Positions 24,182 to 33,954 of a stretch of DNA of 62,998 bases are shown here, in pieces (positions within the stretch are counted from its first letter, which is position 1; each line of letters opens with the position of its first letter). The notes beneath the pieces are model-generated. The model made no database searches. It worked only from the letters and a program-made list of their open reading frames with translations, and was not told the DNA's origin. The stretch is from Cryptosporangium minutisporangium (GTDB taxonomy: Bacteria; Actinomycetota; Actinomycetes; Mycobacteriales; Cryptosporangiaceae). The translations under genes were made by a program, and so were the position numbers. The stretch covers positions 1 through 62,998 of the forward strand of contig NZ_BAAAYN010000037.1 of NCBI RefSeq assembly GCF_039536245.1, given 5' to 3'.

Positions 24182-25253
24182 GCGGGCCGGTCCGCACCGG
24201 ATCTGGCGGTCGCTGCGGGTACGACTCGCGGTGCTCGGATTCCTCGCCGGCTACGTCCCGGTACTGCTGCTCTTCGGCGTGGTGCTGGCGACCGACATCG
24301 ACACGACCGCGACCGTCACCGGCGGCGCGGAGCCCGTCATGGTCACCTCGGTCCAGCGATCCGCGTCGGTGACCTGGACCGTCGTCGGTCTCGCCCCGGT
24401 GGCGGCCGTCCTGGCGTGGTGGTGGGCCGGCCGCGCGGTGCGTCCGATCGAGCGGATCCGGGCGGTCGCCGAGGACATCCAGGGGACCGATCTCGGTCGG
24501 CGCATCGCGCTCGACCACGGCCCGACCGAGGTGGTGTCGCTGGCGGCGAGTTTCGACGCGATGCTCGGCCGGTTGGAGCAGTCGGCCGACACCCAACGGC
24601 GACTCATCGAGGAGGCCAGCCACGAACTCCGCATGCCGCTGGCGGTCCTGCTGACCAACGCCGAGGTGCTGCTCGCCCACCCCGACCCGACGATCGAGGT
24701 GTACCAGCAGGGATTGCGGCGCTCGCGCGGAGCGGCGATCCGACTCCAGGCCACGATCGATGGTCTGCTGGTGGACGCTCGTGGGCGCGCCCGCGTCCTC
24801 GACCGCCGGCCCACTGACGTGATGGCTCTCGTCGCAGAGGTGGTCGCCGACGCGAGGGTGCTGGCCGAGCCGGGGGAGCTGACCGTCACCGGGCCACCCA
24901 CGGCGGCGTGTCCGGTGGACGCGCCGACGGTACGGCGGGCGATCGCCAACCTGGTCGACAACGCCATCCGGTACACACCGGACGGCTCGGACGTGGAGGT
25001 CGTGGTCGAGGTCACCGACACGGACGTGGCCGTCGTCGTCACCGATCACGGCCCCGGCATCCCCGCCGACCAGAAGAGCCGCGTCTTCGAGCGGTTCTGG
25101 CGCGGCCACCGCGACCCGGCAGGCGCCGGCCTCGGCCTGCCGATCGCGCGTCAGGTGGCGCTCGCACATGGGGGCAGCCTCTCGCTGCAGTCACCGGGGC
25201 CGACCGGCGACGGCTGCGCATTCCGCCTGGCGCTTCCCCGCACCGCTGAGTGA
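24168..25253 (+). CDS. sensor histidine kinase (HAMP/HisKA)
   Basis: 361-aa membrane kinase. Transmembrane helix 1 (VLGFLAGYVPVLLLFGVVLA) and helix 2 (WTVVGLAPVAAVLAWWWA) frame a short extracellular loop of about 25 residues. A HAMP linker follows, then the H box EEASHELRMPLAVLL (Met instead of the more common Thr after Arg), the N box NLVDNAIRYTPDG, DHGPGIP and GAGLGLPIA. The small sensor loop suggests intramembrane or protein-protein sensing. It is co-translated with the OmpR regulator. Confidence 0.92.
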   Translation: MSPGERAGPHRIWRSLRVRLAVLGFLAGYVPVLLLFGVVLATDIDTTATVTGGAEPVMVTSVQRSASVTWTVVGLAPVAAVLAWWWAGRAVRPIERIRAVAEDIQGTDLGRRIALDHGPTEVVSLAASFDAMLGRLEQSADTQRRLIEEASHELRMPLAVLLTNAEVLLAHPDPTIEVYQQGLRRSRGAAIRLQATIDGLLVDARGRARVLDRRPTDVMALVAEVVADARVLAEPGELTVTGPPTAACPVDAPTVRRAIANLVDNAIRYTPDGSDVEVVVEVTDTDVAVVVTDHGPGIPADQKSRVFERFWRGHRDPAGAGLGLPIARQVALAHGGSLSLQSPGPTGDGCAFRLALPRTAE

Positions 25254-25435
25254 CGTCGGCGACCACGAGACCGCAGTGCCCACTCAACGTCGCGAAACGG
25301 GAACGGATACCAATTCGGGTAGATGCTTCCAGATCGGTTGTCCCACCCGTTGCCCTCAGCCACTCTGATGCCCGATCGCATCGGAACCGGCGGGCTGGCC
25401 GATCCACTGGTCCCCGAACACCTTCAGGGGCGCGC

Positions 25436-26821
25436 ATGAGCATCTCTCGGCGGACGCGACGGCTGACCGCAGCCGCACTAGCCGCTGTCCTCACGGCCGG
25501 CGGCCTCGCGGCCTGCGAAGTCGGTCAGACCACCGATCTCGGCGTGATCAGGGCCGTCGATCCCGGTCACGGCAACACGCCCTACTACACGAACCGCGAT
25601 GCGGGCTTCAGTGCGCGACTGACCGGTACGAACTCGGCCGGCCAGACCGTCACCCGGGATCTGTGGACGTTCGGCGACACGGACGCCTGGAACGCCAACA
25701 CCGGCGCCAAGATGCAGTACTTCAAGACGAACACCGCGTCGCTGGTGCCGCCGGTGACGCCTGGCTCGGTGCCGGCCGTGCCGCCGATGCCCGTCGAAGT
25801 GGCGTACGTCAACGGGGTTCCGTCGTACTTCACCGAGTTCATCACCGACGGCGCCCGGCCCGCCTGCCCCGCTCCGAGCGGCAAACCGGCCAACTACTAC
25901 TACCAGGCGCGCTGGCCGAACGGCCTGGTCCGGATGCCGGATTCCGACGCCCGGCGGGAGACCGCGGTCGTGTTCTATCAGGACTTCTGCGTCCACTTGC
26001 CGACGACAGCCGACCCGAACCTCGAGTACCTGTTCAAGACCGGCGGTGCGGCGCGGTACGTCTGGGACGCGTACAGCCCGGACGCTCCGCCGCACGCGAC
26101 CACACTGGGCAACGCCCTGTTCCAGCCGGGGACGTGGCGGGACCACGCCTGGGCCGTGAACAAGCCCGGTTACACCTACGGCGCCGGTGCCTACCTGTCG
26201 GACGGGCCCAGCAGCAACCAGAAGTACCTCAACCTGCTGGCCTGCGGGCAGAACTCCGACTGCACCCAGGCGCGTCTGCTGGTCGACTCCGCGAACCTGT
26301 CCGGCTCGCTGACCCGAATCGCCACCGCCGCCAACTGGGCCTACCGCACCGAGGGGGCGTCCTCGGCCAACACCGATGACGCCTGGCAGGCGCTGCCCAG
26401 CAGCGGCTGTGCGCCGACCCCCTACGTCACCTGCGGCACGATGCCGCTTCCCAAGCCAGTCATCAAGGCGGGCAGTGATCCCCTGACGCGGGTCTCCGGG
26501 TCGCCGTCGGTGGCGAGCATCGGTGGCTACCTGTTCGTCACGTACGCGGTCTTCGCCAACGACGAGGTGGCCGCGGTCCGACTGGCCGACAGCAGCGGCG
26601 TCTTCGACCCGGTCGCCGGTAGCGGTCTTCTCCCCGCCGGGAAATGTGCCTCTGGGTGTTATGCGCCGGTCATCCATCCCGAGCTGAACACCAGCGACGG
26701 CAAGATCGCGTTCAGCTACGTGGCCAACGCCAGCGTCACGCCGCCGGGCAAGACGCCGGTCGCCACCATGCGGTTGGGCTGGACCTGCCTCGACACGTTC
26801 GACACCGGAGAACCGTGCTGA
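25436..26821 (+). CDS. secreted lipoprotein, probable beta-propeller, function unknown
   Basis: 461-aa protein with a lipoprotein signal (basic MSISRRTRRL, then ALAAVLTAGGLAAC). The body has recurring Trp/Tyr/Gly-rich strands such as RDLWTFGDTDAWN, YFTEFITDGARPA, YYYQARWPNG and GGYLFVTYAVF. The WTFGDT strand is reminiscent of DUF4185-like propeller glycosidases, but this assignment is tentative. About nine cysteines in the mature part could form extracellular disulfides. The ATG at the signal peptide is chosen over a 62-codon longer frame. Confidence 0.7.
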   Translation: MSISRRTRRLTAAALAAVLTAGGLAACEVGQTTDLGVIRAVDPGHGNTPYYTNRDAGFSARLTGTNSAGQTVTRDLWTFGDTDAWNANTGAKMQYFKTNTASLVPPVTPGSVPAVPPMPVEVAYVNGVPSYFTEFITDGARPACPAPSGKPANYYYQARWPNGLVRMPDSDARRETAVVFYQDFCVHLPTTADPNLEYLFKTGGAARYVWDAYSPDAPPHATTLGNALFQPGTWRDHAWAVNKPGYTYGAGAYLSDGPSSNQKYLNLLACGQNSDCTQARLLVDSANLSGSLTRIATAANWAYRTEGASSANTDDAWQALPSSGCAPTPYVTCGTMPLPKPVIKAGSDPLTRVSGSPSVASIGGYLFVTYAVFANDEVAAVRLADSSGVFDPVAGSGLLPAGKCASGCYAPVIHPELNTSDGKIAFSYVANASVTPPGKTPVATMRLGWTCLDTFDTGEPC

Positions 26822-26871
26822 CCGGCTTCGGACGCCTCCGGTAACGAACCCGCCGGGAGTGGAGCCCGACG

Positions 26872-27048
26872 CTACGGCAGGTTCAGTCGGGCCGAGCGCT
26901 CCCCACGAGCCAGCGGTGCTGGCCCGAACGGGCCCACGATGAGGATGACCACCTGCGGTACCCGGAGCCTGGACAGCAGACCCGTCGCGAGCGGGGCCAG
27001 AGCGATCAGCAGGCTTAGGCCACTGATCGCGAGTGCCTGTCCGCGACG
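26872..27048 (-). pseudogene. N-terminal remnant of a Na+/H+ (CPA2-type) antiporter
   Basis: In the frame following the DedA stop lie about 58 codons reading ALAISGLSLLIALAPLATGL, then LLSRLRVPQVVILIVGPFGP. These are the first helix and start of the second helix of a Kef/NhaP-type cation:proton antiporter. There is no start codon, and after PFGP the antiporter sequence stops, replaced by a short tail to a TAG. More than 90 percent of the gene is missing, which fits a deletion scar. Confidence 0.65.
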
Positions 27049-27726
27049 CTAGTGGCAAGCACCCTCCCGAACCCGACCGGGCGTCGGGCCGTGCGGCGGC
27101 GTGAGGCCTCGGCCGGCAACGGGGGAATCCTCCGGTCGGACCTCGCGGCGGGCGGACCGGCGCCGGACCAGCTCGGCGATGCCCCCGATGACGAACGACA
27201 GGCCGAGGCCGAGGGCGAGGCCGAGCACGGGGCTCTCGACGAACGCCGCACCGCCCAGGAAGCCGAGCCCTGCGGTGTACGCCGCCCAGGCCAGCGCCGC
27301 GATCGCCGAGGCCGGGGTGAACCGGGACAGCGGTACCCGGGCCGTGCCGCAGGCGGCGTTCATCGTCACGCGGCCACCCGGCAGGAATCGGGAGGTCACG
27401 ATCAACAGGGTGGGTCGGCGGTCGAGTTGCCGGCTCGCCGCAGCGACGGCCCGGCTGACGTGGGTGAAGCGACTGATCAGCCGGGGGCCGAAGACGCTGC
27501 GGCTGAGGCCGTACGCGAGGTGGTCGCCGAGGAAGATCCCCAGGGCGGCGGCCACGACGACGATCCACAGGCTCGGCGTGCCGCCGTGAGCGAAGACGCC
27601 GGCCGCCAGGATCGCCGCCTCGGAGGGGATCATCGGGAGCACGCCGTCCAGCGTGCTCACGCCCACCAGTAGCGGGTAGAGCAGCGGCGACGTCATCAGC
27701 GGCGCGACCAGAGGCATCAGATCCAT
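27049..27726 (-). CDS. DedA/VTT-domain membrane protein
   Basis: 225-aa polytopic protein of the DedA family. It has the amphipathic re-entrant part TLDGVLPMIPSEAAILAAGV (the conserved Pro-Ser-Glu), GIFLGDHLAYGLSR (G-x-x-x-G-D), RFLPGGRVTMNAACGTARV with the essential Arg-Phe-x-P-G-x-R, and two C-terminal helices. DedA proteins are linked to membrane lipid (undecaprenyl phosphate) flipping and proton-motive-force upkeep. The C-terminus is a basic cytoplasmic tail. It stands alone, divergent from the NarL-type kinase. Confidence 0.86.
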   Translation of the reverse strand: MDLMPLVAPLMTSPLLYPLLVGVSTLDGVLPMIPSEAAILAAGVFAHGGTPSLWIVVVAAALGIFLGDHLAYGLSRSVFGPRLISRFTHVSRAVAAASRQLDRRPTLLIVTSRFLPGGRVTMNAACGTARVPLSRFTPASAIAALAWAAYTAGLGFLGGAAFVESPVLGLALGLGLSFVIGGIAELVRRRSARREVRPEDSPVAGRGLTPPHGPTPGRVREGACH

Positions 27727-27857
27727 GGGCCGAGCGTGGGCGCGGGGTACCGCCCACGGCGTCGATCTCCGGTGCCGTTGCGGGTCGCTCCCGCGTAGGG
27801 GGTCGTCTCCCTCGCTGGTTGGACGTGACCCGCGGTTGGCCTGGGTAGGGTCGCCGC

Positions 27858-29216
27858 GTGACGGAGCGCTCGGGATGGAATCAGGAGAACGTTCCGCCGG
27901 TGCTCAGGCGTCTGCTGCGGTGGCTGCGCGTCGGCCTACACGCGCTGACGCGGCTTCGCTACCTCGCCGGGCGGGCCGTCGCGAGGATCGGCAGCTCGAG
28001 GCCGGTCGCCGCCGTCATCGGCGAGCACAACCCGGCGTTCTCGTGGCTCTTGCCGTGGCTGGTCGCGGGCTTCCTCGCGCTTGCGCTCCTCCCTCTCAAC
28101 GTCGCGCTCGCCGCCGAGCAGTTCGACGTGCTGCCACTGATCGCCCTGGTGGCCGGCATCGGGCAGAGCGTCGCTTTGATCCTGATCATGGTCCGGCCGT
28201 GGACGGCGACGGCCGTGCAGTTCCTGGCCGTCACGGTCTTCTCCGTGGCCATCCCGCCCGACACGGCGGCGGCGCCCTGGCCGCTCACGGTGACCGGCAT
28301 GTTCACGCTGATCGCGCACGTGGGCCTGATTGCCGCTCGTACCACCCGGCGCAGGGCACTGGAAACCTGGTCGGCGAGCGCGCTGTTGCTCATCGTCGTC
28401 GTGCTGCTCGATCCGCGTGGCCGGACCATCACGGACGGGCTGACGATGACGATCCTCTACCTGATCTTCTCCTCCCTCGCAGTCGGTGCCGTGCTGACTA
28501 CTCGCCGCTGGCGGGCGATCGGTAAGGAGCTCGCCGACGCGCGGCGCGACGTCGAACTCGAGCAGAGTCAGCGGGCGGTCGCCGAGGAACGCACCCGGAT
28601 CGCACGCGAGTTGCACGACGTCGTCGCGCACAGCATGTCGGTGATCCACATGCAGGCCACCTCGGCGTCGTACCGGATCAAGAGCCTGGACCCGGAGGCG
28701 AAAGCCGAGTTCGCGCGCATCGCCGCCGGCGCCCGGTCGACGATGCGGGAAATGCGGCAACTGCTGGCCGTGCTGCGGGACGAGAGCACGGACGCCGCCC
28801 TCGCGCCAGTGCCCGATCTGGACCGGCTGGCGGAACTGGTCGAGTCGGCGGGGCGCGCGGGCGTGCCGGTCGAGGTGCGCGAAGCCGACGCCGTGCGGGC
28901 ATCCGCGCTGCCGGAGGCCGTCGCCTTGACCGCTTACCGCATCATCCAGGAGTCGCTGAGCAACGTGATCCGGCACGCACCAGGAGCCCCCACGGTGATC
29001 GATCTGAATATTGAGGGCTCTGATCTTGTTCTGTCGGTCGTGAACGATGCGGCGACGAAGCCGGCTCAGCCCATGGAGGCGCCCGGCCGGACCAGCCACG
29101 GGCTGTCGGGAATGCGGGAGCGGGTCCGGTTGGTCGGCGGAACAGTGGAGACCGGCGTGCGCGACGAGGGTGGCTACCGGGTCGTGGCGCGGCTGCCGAT
29201 GGGAGACCACGAGTGA
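27858..29216 (+). CDS. NarL-type sensor histidine kinase
   Basis: 452-aa membrane kinase. A 60-residue basic N-terminal stretch is followed by five or six hydrophobic helices (WLLPWLVAGFLALALLPL and onward), then the coiled linker RRDVELEQSQRAVAEE. HisKA_3 is RTRIARELHDVVAHSMSVI with the phospho-His. HATPase shows IIQESLSNVIRHAPG and TSHGLSGMRERVRLVGG. The GTG start is near the expected place. The stop overlaps the response-regulator start (GTGA). Confidence 0.92.
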   Translation: MTERSGWNQENVPPVLRRLLRWLRVGLHALTRLRYLAGRAVARIGSSRPVAAVIGEHNPAFSWLLPWLVAGFLALALLPLNVALAAEQFDVLPLIALVAGIGQSVALILIMVRPWTATAVQFLAVTVFSVAIPPDTAAAPWPLTVTGMFTLIAHVGLIAARTTRRRALETWSASALLLIVVVLLDPRGRTITDGLTMTILYLIFSSLAVGAVLTTRRWRAIGKELADARRDVELEQSQRAVAEERTRIARELHDVVAHSMSVIHMQATSASYRIKSLDPEAKAEFARIAAGARSTMREMRQLLAVLRDESTDAALAPVPDLDRLAELVESAGRAGVPVEVREADAVRASALPEAVALTAYRIIQESLSNVIRHAPGAPTVIDLNIEGSDLVLSVVNDAATKPAQPMEAPGRTSHGLSGMRERVRLVGGTVETGVRDEGGYRVVARLPMGDHE

Positions 29217-29887
29217 TCCGCGCGCTGATCGTGGACGACCAGTCGATGATCCGGATGGGGATCCGCGCGATCTTGGAGTCGCAGGACGACGTCACGGTCG
29301 TCGGCGAGGCGGAGAACGGGCAGCTCGGCGTCGAACGATCGCGTCGCCTGCGCCCCGACGTCGTGCTGATGGACGTCCGGATGCCGGTCCTCGACGGACT
29401 GGCCGCGACGAGGGCCCTGCTCGGACCGCAGAGCACCGAGGGGCACACGCCGCGGGTGTTGATGCTGACCACGTTCGACCTGGACGACTACATCTATGCC
29501 GCGCTGGAGGCGGGCGCCAGCGGCTTCATCCTCAAGGACAGCGAGCCCGACGACCTGATCCGGGCCGTGCGCGTGGTAGCCGGTGGCGAGGCGTTGCTGG
29601 CGCCGAGCATCACCCGTCGGCTCATCGAGAACTTCGTCGAGACGAGGCCGCGGCAGCTGACCGGCGCCACCGCACTCAACGGGCTCACCGCCCGTGAGCG
29701 AGAGGTGCTGCGCCTGATGGCGTTCGGCAAGTCGAACGGCGAGATCGCCGCCGCGCTGTACATCTCGGAGCAGACCACCAAGACGCATGTCAGCCGGATC
29801 CTGCAGAAACTGGACCTGCGTGATCGAGTCCAGGCCGTGGTCTTCGGGTACGAAACCGGCCTCGTCACGCCCGGCAGTCAGTCCTGA
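29213..29887 (+). CDS. NarL/LuxR-family response regulator
   Basis: 224-aa regulator. The receiver shows VDDQSM, the phosphoacceptor in VVLMDVRMPVLDG, VLMLTTFDLDD and GFILKDSEP. The LuxR HTH is LTAREREVLRLMAFGKSNGEIA with the helix EQTTKTHVSRILQKL. It is translated from a GTG coupled to the preceding kinase, its cognate partner. The target genes are not evident; the neighbouring DedA gene is divergent from this operon. Confidence 0.93.
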   Translation: MIRALIVDDQSMIRMGIRAILESQDDVTVVGEAENGQLGVERSRRLRPDVVLMDVRMPVLDGLAATRALLGPQSTEGHTPRVLMLTTFDLDDYIYAALEAGASGFILKDSEPDDLIRAVRVVAGGEALLAPSITRRLIENFVETRPRQLTGATALNGLTAREREVLRLMAFGKSNGEIAAALYISEQTTKTHVSRILQKLDLRDRVQAVVFGYETGLVTPGSQS

Positions 29888-29888
29888 C

Positions 29889-29930
29889 CCGACGCGGCGG
29901 AACGGTCGTGGGAACCGTCCGTCGCGTCGG
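29889..29930. terminator. hairpin between convergent genes
   Basis: CCGACGCGGCGGAACGGT and ACCGTCCGTCGCGTCGG form a long stem with two mismatches around a 7-base loop, lying between the response regulator and the SGNH hydrolase. It probably stops transcription in both directions. Confidence 0.65.
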
Positions 29931-29946
29931 GGCGGCAGGGGCTGTG

Positions 29947-30801
29947 TCAGCGGATGACGTCGGCCAGAGCCGTGCCGATGACTTTGGAGCCGGCAGCGTT
30001 GGGGTGGATCGGGGTGGCCGCCGAAGCGGGGATGAGGCCCTCGATGTAGCGGTCGGCCGGGGCGGCGCAGACGTCGTGGCCGGCGGTGAGCGCAGTGGTG
30101 TCGAGGTAGGTGGCGCCGCGGGCGACTGCCTGGTCGCGGAGGACGGCGTTGAGGCTGACGACCTTGGCCTGCAGATAGTCCGCGTCCCTGGCCCAGATCG
30201 GCTGGGTGCCCGGGCATCCGCCGGCGCGGATGTACTGGCCGTAGCCGACGACGACGATGCGGGCCTTGGGAGCCCGCTTGCGGATCGTGTCGAGCGCGGC
30301 ACCGAACTCGGGGGCCCACGCGGTGATCTTCTGCTCGACCTGGTCCACGCCACCGGCGGTGTACTTGTCCGCGCAGGACTTGCCTCGCGGTTCCGGCAGC
30401 AGGTTGATGCAGGACAACGCGATGGAGACGAGGTCGACGTCGTTACCTCCCATCGTGATGCTGATGACGTCGGCGTCCGCGGGTACCGCCCACAGCTGCG
30501 GGACGGTGAGGAGCTGGAACCCGCTGAGGTCGCCGACCTTCGCGCCCGAGCAGGTCACGTCGGTCAGCCGCGCACCGAGCGTCTTGGCGGCCACGTGCGG
30601 GTAGTTGGCGAGCGACCGCAGACACGCCAGGTTCGTCACGTCGGCGGGCGGCACCAGTGGCGCGGCGGCGTACGAGTCGCCGAGCGCCACGTACTTCAGT
30701 GGCTTCGGTGGGGCCGCTGACGCGGCCATCGGAACAGTGGCCAGCACCGTGGCGCTGGCCAGGCTGAGCAGGAGCGCGACGGTGCGCCTGCCGACCTTCA
30801 T
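29947..30801 (-). CDS. secreted SGNH/GDSL hydrolase
   Basis: 284-aa exported esterase or lipase of the Streptomyces SGNH type. A signal peptide (MKVGRRTVALLLSLASATVL to ASA) is followed by ALGDSYAAAPL (block I, nucleophile Ser), block II glycine, TMGGNDVDLV (block III, oxyanion Asn) and the catalytic Asp/His region near TPIHPNAAGSKV (block V). Six cysteines fit the three disulfides typical of this group. It probably releases fatty acids from lipids or esters outside the cell. Confidence 0.9.
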   Translation of the reverse strand: MKVGRRTVALLLSLASATVLATVPMAASAAPPKPLKYVALGDSYAAAPLVPPADVTNLACLRSLANYPHVAAKTLGARLTDVTCSGAKVGDLSGFQLLTVPQLWAVPADADVISITMGGNDVDLVSIALSCINLLPEPRGKSCADKYTAGGVDQVEQKITAWAPEFGAALDTIRKRAPKARIVVVGYGQYIRAGGCPGTQPIWARDADYLQAKVVSLNAVLRDQAVARGATYLDTTALTAGHDVCAAPADRYIEGLIPASAATPIHPNAAGSKVIGTALADVIR

Positions 30802-30973
30802 GCGGACTCCGTTCTGCCAGCGGACACGACGGCTCGGCGCGGTCGCTGCTGCGACCGACGCTGAAAAACCAGGTCACCGCGTATTACTGGCCGGTAAATT
30901 CGGGCGGGTTCATCATCTGGCCGTGCGCGCCGGGGCGCTTCCCCACCGACTCCAGCTTTTCGGGAGGTTCGTT

Positions 30974-32218
30974 GTGACGCCGAACAACAGCCCGGTTGCG
31001 CTCACCGTCGGCGGCGTGAGCGCTGACCAGTGGCTGACCCGCTCGATCCCGGCGCTCACCCCCGCCGTCGTCGCGGAGTTGGTGGACCGCCTGCCCGTCT
31101 ACGCATCGCTCCCGTCGGAGGAGCTCCGACGGGACATCGCCGGTGTCGTCCAGCGCTCGCTCCGAGCGTTCGCACGCTTTCTCCGCGACGGCGTGCTCCC
31201 CACCGACGACGACGTTCTTGCCCTTCGCGAGTCGGCGACCCGCCGCGCGGAGGAGGGGATACCGCTCGAGGCCGTGATCGACGCGTACTTCCTGGGCGCC
31301 CAGTACGTGCTCGACGAGCTCACCCGCCAGACCGATCACCGAGGGATCGCCTCGCTGCCAGCGTTGTGCCGACTGCTGCTGGCCTACCTGCGGCCGGTGA
31401 CGGGGGCGGTGCTCGCCGGGTACGCGCAACACCTCAGCGCCTCGGACAGCGCAGAGCGTGGCGCGCAGCAAACCTTGCTCGCCGCGCTGTTGGACGGGAA
31501 GCCCGCTGCCGAAGCCGCCGATCGCGCGGGCGCCACGCTCCCCGCCGGCTACCTGGTGCTCAGCATCGACATCGCCGCCCATCCCGACGAGACGACTCCC
31601 GGCGTCGATCCCCTGATCGCGGGCCGCCGCAAGCTGCGACGGCTCAGCACCGAACTGCAGCACGTCAGTCGCGGCGCGGCTCTGACCAGGCTTTCCACCG
31701 CCGGTGGCCTGGTGCTGCTACCCATCGCCGGTGAACCCGACTCGTTACCCGAGAGCGAGTGGCTGCGGCTCGCCGGCGATGTGGAGAAGCTCCGTCGGCA
31801 CTGCGGGGCCGAACTGACCGTCGGCGTGGTCGCCGCCGAACCCAGCGGTGTTGCGGCCGCCGCACGCCTCGCCACCGAGGTTCGGGAGGTGGCCACCGCC
31901 GTGGGCCGCGGCCCGGGCGTCCATCGGCTCACCGACGTGCTGCTGGAGTATCAGCTCAGCCGTCCCGGACCCGCCCGCGACCAACTCGCCGTCCTACTTG
32001 CTCCTCTCGCCGAGCGTCCGGAGCTGCTCGGCACGCTCCGCGCCTACTTCGCCTGCGACCTCGACCGTCGCCGTACCGGCACCGATCTGCGTGTGCATCC
32101 CAACACCGTCGACTACCGGCTACGCAAGATCACGGCCCTGACCGGCCTGGACACCACACCCGGTCCGGACATGCTGCTCCTGCGCGCGGCGCTCACCGCT
32201 CAGCAGCATCACGCCTGA
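30974..32218 (+). CDS. PucR/CdaR-family transcriptional regulator
   Basis: 414-aa regulator. An alpha-helical N-terminal sensory part ([20 protein letters not shown] and a RsbRD-like helical bundle) precedes a GGDEF-like degenerate domain ([32 protein letters not shown]). The C-terminal PucR HTH reads [20 protein letters not shown], then [19 protein letters not shown]. The GTG start is favoured by GGGAGG 9 bases upstream; the longer frame runs over the SGNH promoter. Family members usually respond to a nutrient or acyl compound and act on nearby genes, possibly the divergent SGNH hydrolase. Confidence 0.85.
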   Translation: MTPNNSPVALTVGGVSADQWLTRSIPALTPAVVAELVDRLPVYASLPSEELRRDIAGVVQRSLRAFARFLRDGVLPTDDDVLALRESATRRAEEGIPLEAVIDAYFLGAQYVLDELTRQTDHRGIASLPALCRLLLAYLRPVTGAVLAGYAQHLSASDSAERGAQQTLLAALLDGKPAAEAADRAGATLPAGYLVLSIDIAAHPDETTPGVDPLIAGRRKLRRLSTELQHVSRGAALTRLSTAGGLVLLPIAGEPDSLPESEWLRLAGDVEKLRRHCGAELTVGVVAAEPSGVAAAARLATEVREVATAVGRGPGVHRLTDVLLEYQLSRPGPARDQLAVLLAPLAERPELLGTLRAYFACDLDRRRTGTDLRVHPNTVDYRLRKITALTGLDTTPGPDMLLLRAALTAQQHHA

Positions 32219-32372
32219 CCGCGTCGTTGGATCACGGCACAAGATTTTTGGGACACGACGCGATAGCCGCGGACAACACAGGCGTCCTCGGCCTGCCGCG
32301 CCGAGGCCACTTACTGAGAGTCTCGACGCAGAGCGAGCGACGGGCCGCTGGGCCCCGGTACCGTCGCTAGCC

Positions 32373-33320
32373 ATGACGTACCCTCCCGACCCGCAGCAGC
32401 CGTACGGCACTCCCGCGCCGTCGTCCGGCGCCGGCTCGTCCGGCTCGTCCGGCTCGTCCGGCTCCGGACCGTCCGATCCCGGAGCGCCCGGTGCGGGACC
32501 GTACGACCCGGGCCCCTACGGTGCCGGGCCGTCCGGTACCGGGCCCTTACCGCCCCCGCCGTCGTACGGTCAGCAGGCTCCTGGCCAGCCCCCGTACGGG
32601 CAGGCGCCGTACGGCCAGGCGCCGTACGGTCAGCAGCCCTACGGCCAGGCGCCGTACGGTCAGCCGCCCCAGGCACCGTTCGGACAACCGCCGTTCGGGC
32701 AGCCGCCGAAGAAGTCGTCCGGCGGCAAGATCGCGCTGATCATCGTCGGCGCCGTCGTCGCCGTCTGCTTGGTCTTCGGGGTGATCGGCGCGATCGTGTT
32801 CAGCCTCAGCGATTCGGACGACACCGCGACGCCCGACTACAGCTTCTCCCCGCCCGCCGTCACCAGCGGGGTCCCCGATGACCCCCAGCCCAGCGGCAAC
32901 CAGCCGGCCCCCGGGTCCGAAGGCTCGCTGAACCAGCCGGTTCGCGACGGGGACGCCGAGTACACGGTGAAGTCCGTGAAGTGTGGCGTCACCGAGGTGG
33001 GCGAGTACGCCAAGAAGACCCCGAAGGGTCAGTTCTGCCTGATCGAGGCCAGCCTGAAGAACGTCGGCAACGAGGCGATCTCGCTGGTGGTGGCGGGAAC
33101 CAGCGACCTGATCACCGACTCGGGGCAGAAGTACGAGGCGGACACCGGAGCGACCGTTTCGGCGAATCCGGACGACACCTCGAAGTTCTTGAGCAAGGTC
33201 AACCCGGGCAGTAGCGAGGACATGGTTCTGGCTTGGGACATCCCGAAGGACCAGAAAGCCGCCAAGGTTCAGCTCTACGCGGACTTCGGTAGCAGCGGGG
33301 TCGTCGTGGCACTCAGCTGA
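32373..33320 (+). CDS. DUF4352-domain membrane protein with PYGQ repeats
   Basis: 315-aa single-pass protein. The first 115 residues are a low-complexity cytoplasmic stretch rich in Pro, Gly, Ser and repeated PYGQ/PFGQ units. A transmembrane helix follows ([20 protein letters not shown]), then a Ser/Pro-rich spacer. The extracellular part is an Ig-like DUF4352 domain: [37 protein letters not shown] and [22 protein letters not shown]4352 modules are surface or telokin-like domains without a fixed function. The PYGQ repeats may drive self-association. Confidence 0.83.
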   Translation: MTYPPDPQQPYGTPAPSSGAGSSGSSGSSGSGPSDPGAPGAGPYDPGPYGAGPSGTGPLPPPPSYGQQAPGQPPYGQAPYGQAPYGQQPYGQAPYGQPPQAPFGQPPFGQPPKKSSGGKIALIIVGAVVAVCLVFGVIGAIVFSLSDSDDTATPDYSFSPPAVTSGVPDDPQPSGNQPAPGSEGSLNQPVRDGDAEYTVKSVKCGVTEVGEYAKKTPKGQFCLIEASLKNVGNEAISLVVAGTSDLITDSGQKYEADTGATVSANPDDTSKFLSKVNPGSSEDMVLAWDIPKDQKAAKVQLYADFGSSGVVVALS

Positions 33321-33411
33321 TCCTCTGTGATCTGGATGCCGCTGTAGTTACACGGATTCGGTGGGCTCGCCCGTGTGGGGTACGTGGACCACAACAGGGA
33401 AGGGGCCCAGG

Positions 33412-33954
33412 GTGCCGAGCACACCTGACCGGGCCGGTTTCGACGCCTTCGCGGCAGCACACGGCACCGCGCTGCTGCGCTTCGCGTTTCTGCTGACCGG
33501 CAACTACCACCTCGCCGAGGACATGCTTCAGGAAGCCCTGATGCGTGTTCACCGGCGCTGGACCAAACTCGAACGCCCGGAGGCGATCAGCAAGTACGTC
33601 CGGAAGGCGATCCTGCGGCAGTACCTGTCCTGGCGGCGGCTCCGCTCGTCGGCGGAGATGCCGTCGGCGGTCGCCCCCGACACGCCGCTCCCGGGCAGCG
33701 ACCACGCGGAACGCTACGCCGAGCGGGATGCGCTCCGGAACGCGCTCACCGCCCTACCCCGGCAGCAGCGTGCCGTCCTCGTCCTGCGCTTCTACGAAGA
33801 CCTCGACGACACGTCGATCGGCGAGCTCATCGGCTGCTCGCCCATCACCGTCCGTGCCCACGCCAGCCGAGGGCTGGCCCGCTTACGTGGGCAGTTGCCT
33901 TCGCAGGAATCGACGAGCACGGCCGAGACGTCTTCGAGGGGGCGCGCCCGATGA
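33412..33954 (+). CDS. SigE-family ECF RNA polymerase sigma factor
   Basis: 180-aa minimal sigma factor. Region 2 is FDAFAAAHGTALLRFAFLLTGN, then HLAEDMLQEALMRVHRRW. Region 4 is ALPRQQRAVLVLRFYEDLDD with ELIGCSPITVRAHASRGLARL as recognition helix. It matches the actinobacterial SigE-family (ECF) group. The GTG start is chosen for the purine-rich CAGGGAAGGGG upstream. Its stop overlaps the start of a membrane protein (ATGA), the usual place for a cognate anti-sigma factor. Confidence 0.88.
   Translation: MPSTPDRAGFDAFAAAHGTALLRFAFLLTGNYHLAEDMLQEALMRVHRRWTKLERPEAISKYVRKAILRQYLSWRRLRSSAEMPSAVAPDTPLPGSDHAERYAERDALRNALTALPRQQRAVLVLRFYEDLDDTSIGELIGCSPITVRAHASRGLARLRGQLPSQESTSTAETSSRGRAR

Noticed and set aside
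25478-27757. 759-codon minus-strand open frame
   Set aside because: It is the shadow of the lipoprotein and DedA genes; composition is low-complexity Arg/Gly/Pro without domain features. Both overlapped genes have strong signatures.
32570-32710. TACGGTCAG/TACGGCCAG repeats as a possible minisatellite or CRISPR
   Set aside because: They code for the PYGQ repeats of the DUF4352 protein in frame; no spacers of uniform length exist.
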